A stretch of DNA of 64,000 nt from Tubiluchus corallicola (Eukaryota > Priapulida > Priapulimorpha > Priapulimorphida > Tubiluchidae): contig JAQGDQ010000060.1 in assembly GCA_030141605.1 (NCBI GenBank), forward strand, positions 487,001 to 551,000. Direction: 5' to 3'. Shown here one piece after another: positions 43,250-55,739 of the stretch. A program made the translations under genes and the position numbers. Numbering within the stretch: position 1 is the stretch's first letter; each line of letters begins with the position of its first letter. Under the pieces are notes generated by a model. The model did no database searches. It saw only the letters and a list, made by a program, of their open reading frames with translations, and was not told the DNA's origin.

Positions 43250-45860
43250 GGAAACACGAAATCTAATCCACCGTTCCTTGCCCCACTCATCAAATTGTTT
43301 TTTTTGTTATCTATTAATTTGAATTGTTATTCGTCAAACACGGCTGATAACATGCATTCCAGGTAAGATAGCAATGGAAGTAAAACTGGAAGACACGAAT
43401 CAGCGTGAATGATTTGCAAAAACCTATTAACTATAGCAAATCTATTAAAACTGTTAAACTCACCTGACGGCATGCGAGTGTCACAAAAGATGACATCTGT
43501 CGTGTTAATATAACCATTTTACGCAAAATACAACAGTAATAATGTATTTTTTCTATTTGCATCAATCGTACTTTACTAAACTCGTATTAAACTTAAGACC
43601 TAGGCTAGTTCTTAACTGTATCTTTCCTTGGAATGGTAACATGGGGTCCATCCTTACTTAAAAGGACATTTGTGGAAGATAAATACGTGAAAGTAGTTTT
43701 AAGATATCTAGCGCTTACAAGTACTGTTAAAAATGGTGGCAAATGACTATGCTCTGACAACCAGTTGGCAAACAGCATAAAACTTTCCAACTAAGAATGA
43801 AACTTACTTGTTATTCATACGTTTAACGAAAACATCACACATTTTTAGAACAAACAGTATCAGACACGTTTTTTTAGAAAATTTACTGTGGGGATAACAA
43901 ATTAAATCTAATAATAACAATTCTTACAAGTTCAAAAAATTGTATGTGGCTTATAAAACAAAAGGGAATTCACTCTGTCGCATACAAATACGCAACAACA
44001 CTTAGCTAGGAAGGTATAAAGGCACGTTCGGTCACCCAGTCCTGTGTAGTAAACAAAATCCATCACTCTTCCTGTATTCTGAAGATTATTTCATATTTTT
44101 GTACAACTACACAAATGAGGAAGTAGAGATTTTGCAAGTATGGCCCAATCAAGGTTTCAGCAATTCCACAACCGAGACCTAACACAGACATCGCCATTTT
44201 CAGTCAATACTTTCAGCAGAAACGACTTTTAGTAAAAAAACTCGGTCAAAGAAAAACTTCTAAAAATTCTAGAAATACGAAAGTGTTCCTATTTATTTTG
44301 CACCCGTCTATGTGACTTCTAAAGAAACCGTCTAGAAACTGTCAACGATAATCAAACGCCATTTTCTGTTAAGAAACTTTCCATCTTAACTCATCTGTTA
44401 CACTGAGGATGAAGAACTAGTGGAGCACAGCATCAAAAATTGGACCCAAACTCTTTACCATGTGGACACACAAAGCCTTTAATAAGTGAGGTTATAGTAA
44501 GACATCATTATTAGTTGATAACCCTTCTCTTAATATCAGATACTTCCGATTTGTTTGTATTAAACTATATAAAAACTATAGATTACAAACTGTTTGTCAA
44601 ACTCTCAAGAACTTATCATGCAAAACTCTTAATGCTTATCAAACCAGCATGCTTATTGTAAATGTACTCATACTCCAAACGGATAATATTATTTGCAGTC
44701 CACACTATTAATGAACTCTTTGTTAGACTGGGATAGTTTATTAGTACCACTAATTGATCTTACAGGGCCAAAAATTAACCATGCATCACTGCAACTGTAA
44801 GTTGGATCCAAAATGCATCATCGCCGTTCAAGTTAGTTTCACATTTCTGCCCCGGGGGGCAGCACAACAGCTAATGACTGGCTGCGTTAGTAAAATCCAC
44901 AAGGAAAGATGCGGAACTGTTCGCAAAATCGAACAGCAATTGTAAGGACAGTGAGAGAGGTAACAGAGGAATTCACACAACAACATTCGTCAATCCCGCT
45001 TCTAGACTGAAGGACAAGTAATGTTTTACCATACCACATATAAGTCTCATCAATTCTTCAAAAAACTTCCCAAATTCATCTACTTCTTTTTTCATTTTCT
45101 TTTCTTCAAAACCCCGTCTCTATTTCATTTTCTTTCTTCATTCTAACCTTTCGTGTTTTCAATTTCCTTTCTTCTATTATCCTTTAAAACAAAGAAATGC
45201 CATTAAAACGTGACATACTGAAATAGTTCGCTATCACTATACTCGCACGTTTATTTCAACAAATTACAGTCAATCAAACACATATTAGATTATCAACACA
45301 ACAGGATAAAACTACCAGATGGAACAAATCCATAAATCCACCACCTACATCAAGATTTTTATCGTCAAAAATATTCAGTGGTACATTAAAACCTCAAAAG
45401 ACGGTTAACGTTAATGAACTTACATAAAATATCATACTGCTGACAGAAAAGATTAACTGAAATGACTACAAAGAAATGCAGATTCAAAATGAACTGCTTA
45501 CTAAATACGTTCGAGTAAATACAGCATGTACACAAGTTAATGCTTCTTTAATTTGTGCTTAGAATATTTTTACGCAATAAACAAAAATGGAAAATGCAGT
45601 TTAACAAAGCAAATTAATGACGCAAAGTTGCCAAATAATCATAGAAGCTGTTTTTGTAAACAAAAATTATAGAAAAGAATGAAAATAAGGATATTTAGGT
45701 AATAAATTAACATATTTTCTCATACTAATCAAAATTCCAAATGCCTAAAAATTGAAAAGGCGTGTTTACGTCAAAATTTTATCATAACACTGTCACAGGT
45801 AAGTTCTATGATTACTGTGCAACAAAACTACATTCAACTGTAATTTATACATATTGTTGT
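43250..45860. other. Intergenic AT-rich stretch without recognised features
   Basis: Open frames at 43605-43790 (minus) and 44754-44945 (plus) are about 60 aa with no recognisable domain, no splice-linked neighbours and no repeat structure. I see nothing else supportable. Confidence 0.5.
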
Positions 45861-45862
45861 AC

Positions 45863-46378
45863 TAGTGACGGGCGATTAACCAATTAAATTGAATTAGTCA
45901 AGATTACAACCGTATATGAATCGATATAATCAGCGATTGAACAGTAATTCAATTAATAGAGAGCAAAATATGTGTGTTACACATCGATTGACAGGCAATG
46001 TTTTGGCACCAATAAATGAAATCTTCGCATTTCCTTTATCATTTTTTTTGCGTTACACAACACGCACAATTGTGAACTAGGGACTTCAAATTTGTTGGTA
46101 CGTGTGTGTAGCGGTGTAGCGTGTGTGTGTAGCGATGTAGTCACAGAGTAGTTAACGAAAGCGCAGTGCTTGTGTACAAATTATAGTTTGCGAGTAGAAA
46201 AATGGCAGACAGCGACAAATGCCGTGTAGAGGTTTATACGCCGAACGATCATTTCACCTGTGATCATTGAAAACACGACTGAAACACTAAAAAATTGTCA
46301 CAGAAGATTAATCGTGACGTCGAAAAATAAGGACAAGATTATAATCGAATTACGAAATTTCAAAATCGCCCATCACTA
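45863..46378. mobile_element. hAT-like MITE candidate (TAGTGAYGGGCGAT termini)
   Basis: Left TAGTGACGGGCGATT; right in reverse TAGTGATGGGCGATT. Flanking 8-mers TGTTGTAC and GATTGTAC match at 6 of 8. Interior non-coding. Confidence 0.65.
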
Positions 46379-46384
46379 GATTGT

Positions 46385-48450
46385 ACTATACAATACGAAC
46401 ACGTTACAAAGAGCAGTTATGAAAACGTTTGTCTACAGTAACCAGTAGAAAAACCATTAAAAGTCATCCTAATTCCTACTAATTACTCGGAGAACAAAAC
46501 ACAGCACACTTTCAATTAACTTTTCACGAAGATGTTCAACTCGTCACAAACTAACGGACGTTATTACGGAACAAAATTTTTAAACAGTTTAAAATGATTT
46601 ACAGAATTTTATGCTAAAATTTCACAAGATGATATGAACTAAACAGAAATTTTACATCTTAACAACATTTCGAGAGTGAGGTGAGAAGTCCTTTACAGTC
46701 AAGTTAATGATATTATCATTTATGCCCATCGCGTTTTACAAAAACGGCAAATTTAACGTCGTTCGCAAACATCCAGTCTAGGAACAACCTAGACAACAAA
46801 GAGCGCCATCTAGTAACGACCTAGAAATTAAGACAATTAATTGAATACAGATCAAACAACAAGCACTTTACTTACACTCCTATATAATGCTATATCCTAT
46901 CTAATACAGTCACACAGATATACCGAAAATTAACTGTAAGAAAATATATCCAATCAATATATGATTAGAATAACGAGTAGGATTATGCATTTCTGGGCAA
47001 AAAAAAATCGATTTTACGGATCATTATAAATTTGTCTTACTCACAAATTAAGCTTAATTTGGTTCAAAATAAGTACATACATCTGTTTTCTCCTGCAGTT
47101 ATAAGTAGATTAGGAGATAACTTTGGTATAAAACCAAACGAAAGTGACTACATTTACTTTAGTGAAACAAACAATTTACAAAACAAACCTAATGCAGGCA
47201 GCCTAAAAAATGATTAACAAATTATTAATTAGTTAAAGTCCTTTTCTTGTTCAAAATCATTTGCACACAACATAACTGTTTAAAAGCTTGACAAAAAACA
47301 GAAAAAAAATGATTGTGATGCAGTGAAACAGCAGCTCTTTTGTACATTGGTGCAATAGTACATTACTAATTTGCTACCACTGTCCAAAATGGAAAGCAAA
47401 AATTTTAACAAACGAAATCAATGGGACGCAACAGAACCATCTTCCGTTCCCTTCTTTGCAAGTGAGTCTTAAAATGACAACACATTTCAATTCTTCTGAA
47501 GGCATTTCCTTCAATTGTTTTAGCTTAAATCAGGAACGCTTCTGCCAATATTGCTCGTCCCATGCCAGCTTTTGCAGGATATGTCAGCAAGACAGAATTT
47601 GGTACAATTTTAACTTGGTAACAGCACTACACCGCATAGCATTCAGGAGCTGGCTGGTAAAAATATTCTTAATATTTTACAGACTTTTGCAAGCTAAAGG
47701 TTAAACACAAAATACTTTATGAAGTTTCAATTTTACCCAAAATCAGAAAGAAAATGGTCTAACTAAGATTTCGTGATGCTTTTTCTTAGTAGCTTATATA
47801 TAAGAGGAAATCTGATGCCAAGGTGTCATTTTCGAAGAGTCTGCAACTTCATTTTGCTCGTTAAATGACACCAGGAATTCCAGCGCTTGAGTTTGGTTAT
47901 CACGTGTTATATTCTGCCGTGTAGAATTGTTTACAAACTCAATGTCACAGAAACTTTAGTGCGATTTCGCTAAGTTTCACAAGCCAAACCGAACAGAATG
48001 TTTTGGGAAAAATGCAACTTCGAGGCTTGATTTCATTCGGAAGGAAGCCGTGAAATTTAATAAAATTAGTGTCAGATTTTAAATTATGGTTAGCTCTTTT
48101 TATTAAAGAAAATTTGTTTTTATGCAAAATCTGACCTTAATGACAGAGTGTAAAACAGCTGAATAACAGTTTGAGCACAAACCATAAGCCCCTGACAGAA
48201 TAAACTCAATATGAACAATGAAGCAATCAATTGATTCTTCGGTTTGTAACATGCGTAGCGTTCCATATGTAAACAATGCAAGAACTGTGGACCATTACTC
48301 CCGAAAACGACTTTACCTCGACGCCAAACTGTCTCAGCTTCCCGGTCGTCAAGTTGCAGGTAACACGTAAAGAATTTTCCATAAATTTTTAGCCCAGGAT
48401 CTCTGGCCTAATTCTCGGCAATGAAAGGCATCAGCAAAATTTCAGGGGAG
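46385..48450. other. Stretch downstream of the transformer-2 gene
   Basis: No coding region recognised. It must include the last transformer-2 exon and 3'UTR, because the donor at 48509 is followed by lower-coordinate sequence on the minus strand. A minus-strand AATAAA lies near 48093. I could not place the final exon. Confidence 0.4.
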
Positions 48451-48509
48451 CGAAAGCAATTAGTGAATCGCAAAATTCACTGGAAAATGACTTATACCCT
48501 CATACTTAC

Positions 48510-51500
48510 GTGGAGAATAAGAACGGGATCTGGAACGAGAGTAGCGCGGAGAATAACGTGGAGAGTAACGCCGGCTGCGATTGTACCCATATCCGCCGCC
48601 CCCTCCGTATCCACCGGAATATCCGTATCCATAATTACGACGTGGTGGCCTGAAACACGAACACATCAAATTATTAGAGACATTAATGAAATGACATCTG
48701 ACAACACTGGAACACAGAGACGGCATCCGAACACGGAGACGGCGTCCGAACACGGAGACGACATCCCAACACAGAGACGCGTCTGAACACAGAGAGGACG
48801 TACGAACAGAGAGAGACGACATCCGAACACAGAGACAACAGAACCATTGCAGCAAAAACAGAAAAAAACTTCAGTCATTGGTAGAAACTCAAAATAATTG
48901 GTCCTTATACCTGGCGGGTCTTCCCATGTACACTCCAGGAGTTGGCGTATGTGCCCGGTTGGTAATGGAAAAATCTACTCTGATACGCCGTCCGTCTATT
49001 TCCATGCCGGCTGCTTTTTCCTTTGCCTGTCAAAATAAAAGCACATATGAAACTCATAGATAGGGGCCAATGCAACAAAAACTAAACATAATAATCTTAA
49101 TCTCTATCACGAGACAAATAATTATTTTTATAAAATAATACAAGATTAAAACACGGCTGAAAGTATTAGCAAAGCTTAGTCTGATCAGGTAATCAAATTT
49201 CTTCTACAACTTTTTCACCAGGTGTAATCAATAGGACGTACTGCAATCTTCATTAAATCAACTAGTTAATGTTGTATCAAAAAAAATTTTATACACCAAT
49301 AACTATTAGCAGTCACAAGTACAGCATAATAACTTAAATTAAATACCAAGTATGGTTCTCTAACTGGTTTTCATCCCCTTCACTTTGCCAGACTGGACTG
49401 GTGTTTAACTGGATAGATGTAACACTAATTTGCAATATAGCAAACATACTGCAAAGGAGCATAGTGTTGTTTGGTACTACACTGTTTGCTGTAACCAGTC
49501 TGGGTGAATAGAGAGTCGGTGTGGAAAAACAGCCTCATACAAACTGATTTTAAAAGTGCAGTTTTTACGTATTTTTGGGGTATTTAATGAGTCTGTAGAA
49601 CTTAAGCACACGAAAAAAGGATAACCCGATGGCATGACTTTTGTTAATGATACACACTGGCCTGGCTGGATGCAGATGACATATGGAATACCTGTACCCG
49701 GTGTTGCAGGAAATCATGGCAAAACACCAAGAAGAGTTCAATGGCGAGGCAGTTGATGAAGAAACTTCTAGCTCAGAGTTTGAGCCCGCTGAAGAAGATT
49801 TGATTGCAAAGCAAAACATTCTTGCCATTTGACTTTGATTAAATTAAACTTCGTATTGGAACGAAAAAAAATTCTATTAAATTAGTCTGTGTGAAAAATC
49901 GATCTAACACAGACTAATTCTGATAGTGCATGTTGATAAGTTGGTTTCAAAATTAGTCTCAAAACATAATAATTACATTAAACAGTTTAGTTCTGCTGTA
50001 TCCCTAATTACAATCATTTACCACTATGTGTTAAGCAAAGATTATGAGTACAGTGTTCCCTCGCTACTTCGCGGTTCGTTTATCGTGGACTCGCTGTTTC
50101 GCGACTTTTCAAAAATATTAATGTAAAATATTTATCGCGCTATTTTCGCTGTTTCGCAGGTTTTTGCAGTACTCCGTCTAAAGTATTTTTGCACATGCGC
50201 AGTACGTATTGTACAGTACTGTATACATTTGATGAATTTTGCATAAAAAATCACAAAATGTATAAAAATATATCAAAAATATTAATTCTAACATTAAAAG
50301 AATATCATAAATCATAAAAAATTACCATTTATAGTAAATAGTGTATTTATTCAGCGGATGAATACACACCAAAAACGAAATGTAGTACTTGTGCCCTAAA
50401 ATAAGTATAGCGTCCCTACTTATCGTGGGTGGGCCTAGGACGGAATACCCACGATAAGTGAAGGAACACTGTATTACAAAACATTGGCTGGCTCTTAACT
50501 AAAAATCTACTTCAATTATGTAAAGGTCTAGCATATCAGCTTTATTTACTCTATTTCATCATGTGGCAAAAAGGTACTTACCTCCATCGCGTCATTTGTG
50601 TCTTCGAAATGGACAAATGCAAATCCTCTAGACTGACCAGACTAAAACAGTAAAACATTCATGATAATGCACAGTTGCACATGTTTAGTTCATTGCTTCT
50701 ATCAATAGCAGTGCACAAAGTATGTAAATATATATATACTTCTCTTAAGCTCTGCAGACGTTAAATTTTGTAACCGGGAATGTTTAGTCAGTTAACTGCT
50801 AGTTAAACTCCATTTGAAAATTGTCTAGCTGCGTTTTTAGTTATAAATTTCACAAGTTTTCAAAAATTGTCAAACATTTTAACATAGGTATGACAGGCTC
50901 CCCCCACCATCCCCTCTCTGCCTCTCTCTCTCGCTCGCTCTGTCTGTCTCTCTCTCTCTGTCTGCCTCTTTCTCTCTCTGTCCGTCTGTCTCTCTCTCTA
51001 CCTCCCTCCCTCCCTCTCTCTCTTCCTCCCTCCTTCCCCCTCTCTCTCTCTACCTCCCTCCCTCCCTCTCTCTCTTCCTCCCTCCTACCCTCTCTCTCTC
51101 TCTCCTTCCTCTCTATAATGCAAAAAATTAGTGCTGTAATGGGAAATCATATGGGAATGGCAATTACTACAAACACGTCAACAGGATAGTACAGTAGTAT
51201 ATAGTAGTACGTCACAGTTCATCAACATTGAAAAGCAATGAATCAAGACTGTAGTAAAATGATCACAAGACGTGACCAAATTTTGCTTTGGCAGTACTCT
51301 ATAAACTACTCACTCTGTGGTCATATATCACATTAATTTCATCAATAGGTCCATAGCGGCCGAAGATCTCTCTCAGATCCCTTTCTTCTGTGTAAAGTGA
51401 CAATCCAAAAATTCCAAGGCAACGACTCACTTCCGGATTTTCCTATAAAGAAAAAAACAAATAACTGTTTAAGCCATGGGAATTTTTACAATTTTTAAAA

Positions 51501-53862
51501 AGGCATTTATAAGATAGATAGATAGATTATTGACATATGGCCAACAGGGCCAATCAAAACAATAATGAACATGTCATACAATGGATAGATAGTTTATTGA
51601 CATATGGCCAACAGTGTCAATCAAAACAATAATAAACATTTCATGCAATAGATTACATACAAGTTCAGATAAATTTTTCCACTGCACTTTCTATTACAGT
51701 GTTTTGTGCTTGCATCACACAAAACAGTTTTTCATTTTCAGTTAAAGCATTAAAAGTAGGATCATACTGAGAAACTGTGTTCAACATAAAGTTATGTGCA
51801 ACATTATGTCTTGAGTAGTACAATAAAAAATGGCATTCATCTTCAACAACATTGCAGACACCACAAACATGATTTTCACATGGAATAGGTGGTCATACAT
51901 GTCTAGCAGTTTCAACAGCCAAACGAGGAGCACTAATTCTAAATTTTGTCAAGGCCCCGTTCTATCTTCAATATTCCTAACATTTCCTAATTAAGCTTTT
52001 TAACATGGCATACAAACTAAAACTACCTGGCCATTACATTGCGTCAACATCACTCAGGTACTTCCACTCAGAAAAAACATTTCTTAATTAAGCTAATTTC
52101 CTTGCAGTTTAATTCAACAAACTTCGGATACTTCCAGAATAGAGAGCAACCAGACATACAACAATGTTATTTTTCATATCCCATTTTCATGTCCGATCAA
52201 AAGTAAACATTTTAACTCCAGTAATATTCGTAAGCATTTCTGATAATTAAGTAACAGATTAAAAACTTAATTAACGGTGGGCGAGCCCAACTACTGATGA
52301 CATCACAAACTAACATAATTTTCAACAGCAAAAATATTTCATGAGCGTGTTGCACACGTTTGCAAAAGCAAAAATTGAAGTACAGTGCTAGTGTAAGATA
52401 TTCCGTGTGTTGTACTAAAACTGGGCAAGTTTTAAGATAAAAATTGAAATTTCAAATTTGCTGCTGTGCTCACCATAAGCTGTCGAACATGTGTAGTTCA
52501 TCACAAACTAACACATCTGAATTAAGTGGTACACCATCTGCGTTTTTGCAACACGTTTCCGAAATGCAGGCGCTAGTGTCTGTCTAACTAGCGAATGGCG
52601 AAATGCATGTAATGGCAAAGTTGCGTTTGTGTGTTAATATTTCTTTCACGGAAGTCATTTTCGAAAAAAATAGTATGTTTCCTTTCAATATTTTAAAGAG
52701 TAGATTGCTTTGAGCTACGGTTTAAGATTGGGTCCGATTTTGATTTAAAATTTTGTTTTTTATGCAATTCTGTACTCTCAAACAGCGATCCAGCATTCTG
52801 TGGCATGGCGAGTGCTAGATGTGAGGGCAAACTGGGGCATGGCGAGTGCTAGATGTGAGGGCAAACTGGGGCATGGCGAGTGCTAGATGTGAGGGCAAAC
52901 TGGGGCATGGCGAATGCTAGCTGTGAGGGCAAACTGGGGCATGACGAGTGCTAGATGTGAGGGCAAACTGGGGCATGACGAGTGCTAGATGTGAGGGCAA
53001 AATGGGGCATGGCGAGTGCTAGCTGTGAGGGCAAACAGGGGCATGGCGAGTGCTAGATGTGAGGGCAAACTGGGGCATGACGAGTGCTAGATGTGAGGGC
53101 AAACTGGGGCATGACGAGTGCTAGATGTGAGGGCAAACTGGGGCATGACAAGTGCTAGATGTGAGGGCAAACTGGGGCATGGCGAGTGCTAGATGTGAGG
53201 GCAAACTGGGGCATGACGAGTGCTAGATGTGAGGGCAAACTGGGGCATGACGAGTGCTAGATGTGAGGGCAAACTGGGGCATGACGAGTGCTAGATGTGA
53301 GGGCAAAATGGGGCATGGCGAGTGCTAGATGTGAGGGCAAACTGGGGCATGACGAGTGCTAGATGTGAGGGCAAACTGGGGCATGGCGAGTGCTAGCTGT
53401 GAGGGCAAACTGGGGCATGGCAAGTGCTAGATGTGAGGGCAAACTGGAGCATGACGAGTGCTAGATTGGGCAGACACTGTGACCACTCAGTTATTTTTCA
53501 TTACACTAAATTGAACTGTAACATGAATAATATGTTTTTACAACTATCTTCTAGACAGAACGTGTTTTCGGTATATTAAATTAGACAACGATAATATGCA
53601 AAATATTCTAGCTTCAATAAAAGTTCAATAGATGGCACTACCAGTACAAAATTGTAAGTGCTTTATGATTTATTGTGTAAATTATCAGGTGACAAGAATA
53701 AAAGAAAAATACTGGCAATTTTAACATTAAAGCTGTTCAGTACTCACTCTGTCTCCAACATGTCGACGGCGCTGAGACATCGGTGAATGACTGTGACTGC
53801 GACTACGGCTACGATAGTCTCGATTGCTGCGTCCATAATGTGGCGATCGATCACGGGAACGG
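48510..53862 (-). CDS. tra2: Transformer-2 SR-like splicing regulator, five exons (both ends open)
   Basis: Minus-strand exons: 53862-53748 (RS domain, [34 protein letters not shown]), 51442-51314 (RRM start, [26 protein letters not shown]), 50641-50582 (RRM RNP1, [16 protein letters not shown]), 49026-48911 ([20 protein letters not shown], then [12 protein letters not shown]), 48649-48510 (Gly/Tyr-rich, then [20 protein letters not shown]). Phases agree at every junction. RNP2 (LGIFGL), RNP1 (RGFAFVHF) and the conserved [12 protein letters not shown] linker after the RRM identify Tra2, a nuclear protein that binds GAA-rich exonic enhancers and promotes exon inclusion. Upstream exon(s) with the start codon and first RS segment are not located. 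At the 3' side a strong donor (CCAC|GTAAGT) suggests a further short exon; otherwise the frame reads 16 more residues (RKYEGISH...) to a stop near 48463. Confidence 0.92.
50051..50471. mobile_element. Pogo/Tigger-like MITE (family F) in a transformer-2 intron
   Basis: TA-CAGTGTTCCCTCGCTACTTC and CGATAAGTGAAGGAACACTG-TA. The subterminal CGCGGTTCG / TTTCGCGACTT pattern is very like vertebrate Tigger MITEs. Non-coding. Confidence 0.85.
50898..51115. repeat. CT-rich low-complexity tract
   Basis: Interrupted TCTC/CCTCCC runs in a transformer-2 intron (GA-rich in the sense direction). It creates a spurious Ser/Leu-rich open frame. Confidence 0.9.
51508..51960 (-). mobile_element. LINE 3' fragment with C-terminal zinc-knuckle region and duplicated tail
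   Basis: The minus strand reads [19 protein letters not shown], a stop, then [20 protein letters not shown] and [13 protein letters not shown]. This is the C-x3-C-x2-C-then-H pattern with DE(C/F)HFL typical of the C-terminus of many LINE ORF2 proteins. A 3' terminal segment ending GGCCATATGTCAATAA plus TATC repeats occurs twice in tandem (51510-51577 and 51582-51650). Confidence 0.7.
52799..53466. repeat. Minisatellite, about 20 copies of a 34-bp unit
   Basis: Unit GGGGCATGGCGAGTGCTAGA then TGTGAGGGCAAACT, with few variants (GGCGAG/GACGAG, AGATG/AGCTG). It lies in the transformer-2 intron between the RS exon and the first RRM exon. Confidence 0.95.
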
Positions 53863-53984
53863 CTGTACGCAAACACAAAACACAAGCAATATAAAAAATA
53901 CTCATAACGTACAGACAGTCAGTTGAAGACAAACTACATTTAAATATAGTGTAAATTTATTGTTTAGTAAATATAGTGTTTATT

Positions 53985-54135
53985 GGCTACGGTTACAGCA
54001 GTCTTGGTTGCTGCGTTCATAATGTGGCGATCAATTAAGGGAACGGCTGTACGCAAACAAAACAAACAATATAAAAAATACTCATAACGTACAGACAATC
54101 AGTTGAAATGAAACTGCTTTTAAATATAATTATTC
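53985..54135 (-). pseudogene. Decayed tandem duplicate of the transformer-2 RS exon
   Basis: Matches 53795-53945, with the acceptor (GTACAG|CC) and upstream intron preserved. The frame gives RSLN-stop where the functional exon has RSRDRS. Similarity ends after the first about 57 nt of exon, so the original donor is lost. Confidence 0.75.
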
Positions 54136-54595
54136 AATAGGTTTTTTTTACCTCGAATATCTAAAAATTTCGAGTAAGTTATGAAAACTGGAATACCCAT
54201 AACGCTTTATCTATTTTTATCTATTAAAAATAGTTAAGGCGCACAAGTATTATTGTTCACACAATTGTTATTATTAGTTAATTGTTGTAAACATTTAACT
54301 TAAACTATTTGCTGATGTTGGAAGTGCGTACGTTAATCATTAGGATAGAAAGGATTTGAAGTAGCAAAAACAGCAAAGTCTACCAACACTGCAGTTCTTT
54401 TTATATGTTTATCTAATTTCGCTAAAAGAATTGCCATTTTCACATATTTTGCTTTGTTTAATAAAAGTGTAGAACATGCAAAGTGTGCAGGTACTTTTGA
54501 GACACCCTGTACATAAGACTTCTATTTTCCTGCGTTCACATTTTCAGTTTGCACACACACAGCAGGCGTGGTTTTCATAAAGAAGCAATCAGGGT

Positions 54596-55195
54596 TTTTA
54601 AAAGCACAAGAAAACCCTCAACTTACATCAAGCTTAAAAAATTCATCTTGAAATTTTATACCACTTACATACTGCCATTTTGCATACAGGGCTCGTGTCA
54701 GCAGTAATGCTGTACAAAACATGTGAGTTTAAACTTCTGCAATGACCGTTAGGCGCAGCCATTTTAATGGTAGGTCATTTGAAAAAAATTTAGATAACAC
54801 TGAGTGAAGTTTGCAAAATTATCAGAGCAATCGTAGCACACACGTCACTAAGTAAAATTTTAAATTATTGTCCATAAGATTAAAAATACGTTTTTGGTTA
54901 CTGAGTGGTGCACCCTGGAGGGTGAGTCAGCGACACTTTACCAATTGGCACGAACATCTTAAATTGTTATTTCTAGTTACATAACTCTTTCCAGAATATA
55001 AGCAAAATGCAAAGCAATACAGATTTGCATGGACAGTTTTTTGGGACATCTCCTTTTTTCCCCAGATTTGCATTTGCGTAATTGACGTCATGTAACATCA
55101 TGTCATGGCGTCGTCGCAACAGTATTGCGGAAATTGCCATAAAGTAACATAATTTTTAAGGCTACTTCAGGCACCCCTTTTCTTGTCCTTTTAAA
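54596..55195. mobile_element. TIR element (family R), copy 3, both ends present
   Basis: Left TTTAAAAGCACAAGAAAACC; right CCCTTTTCTTGTCCTTTTAAA, inverted counterparts over about 20 nt. Interior matches copies 1 and 2. Confidence 0.75.
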
Positions 55196-55591
55196 TCAGC
55201 TGCTCATACAGTCCATTCTCAAACAGCATCAATTACCCAAAAAAGGTACAACCCTAGCAGACAAGGTGGTGACGTCAAATGCTGCCCATCGCCCCCCCCC
55301 CCCCCTTCGAGAGTATTCTTCCTCTACGCCAATCAGCAAACCAATTATCTCGAAGACAACACCAAATAAGGTGGCCACTATAAGATTCAAATTAGCAAAC
55401 CTTCTGATAATAAACCTCAACTTACCTGCCATGTAAGTCTTACAATTAATAGGATGACAAAAACGCATTTAGTGTCTTGTACTTATCTGGCTATCATAGA
55501 ATCTTATTTAATTACATAATGATGCCAGTGCCTGGCCAATCCTGGCAAAACTATTGCTGCTTTCAAAGCTCAAAGTGAAAATGGCATGTAA

Positions 55592-55735
55592 AGAGCAAAT
55601 AATAATAATAATAATAATAATAATAATCTTTTTATTTACACGCACAGTTATAATACAATTAATTTGGAAACAAAAATGTGAAGAAAGGGCAGCGAAAGAC
55701 CAATTGGTCATCTAGTCAGCTGCCCTTTGGTTAGT
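55592..55735 (-). mobile_element. LINE-like 3' end with (ATT)n tail
   Basis: (AAT)n at 55592-55627 abuts CTTTTTATTTACACGCACAG. On the minus strand this is an AATAAAAAG end followed by ATT repeats, the usual CR1/L2-like terminus. No coding portion identified. Confidence 0.45.
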
Positions 55736-55739
55736 GCGA

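Noticed and set aside
49716-49832. Short acidic plus-strand frame ([20 protein letters not shown]...)
   Set aside because: Only 38 codons, antisense inside a tra2 intron, no flanking exons; coding appearance may be chance or an old insertion.
54490-54515. Second mariner-like element (GAGACACCCTGTAC)
   Set aside because: A single TIR-like end with no partner or internal similarity to 35639-36213.
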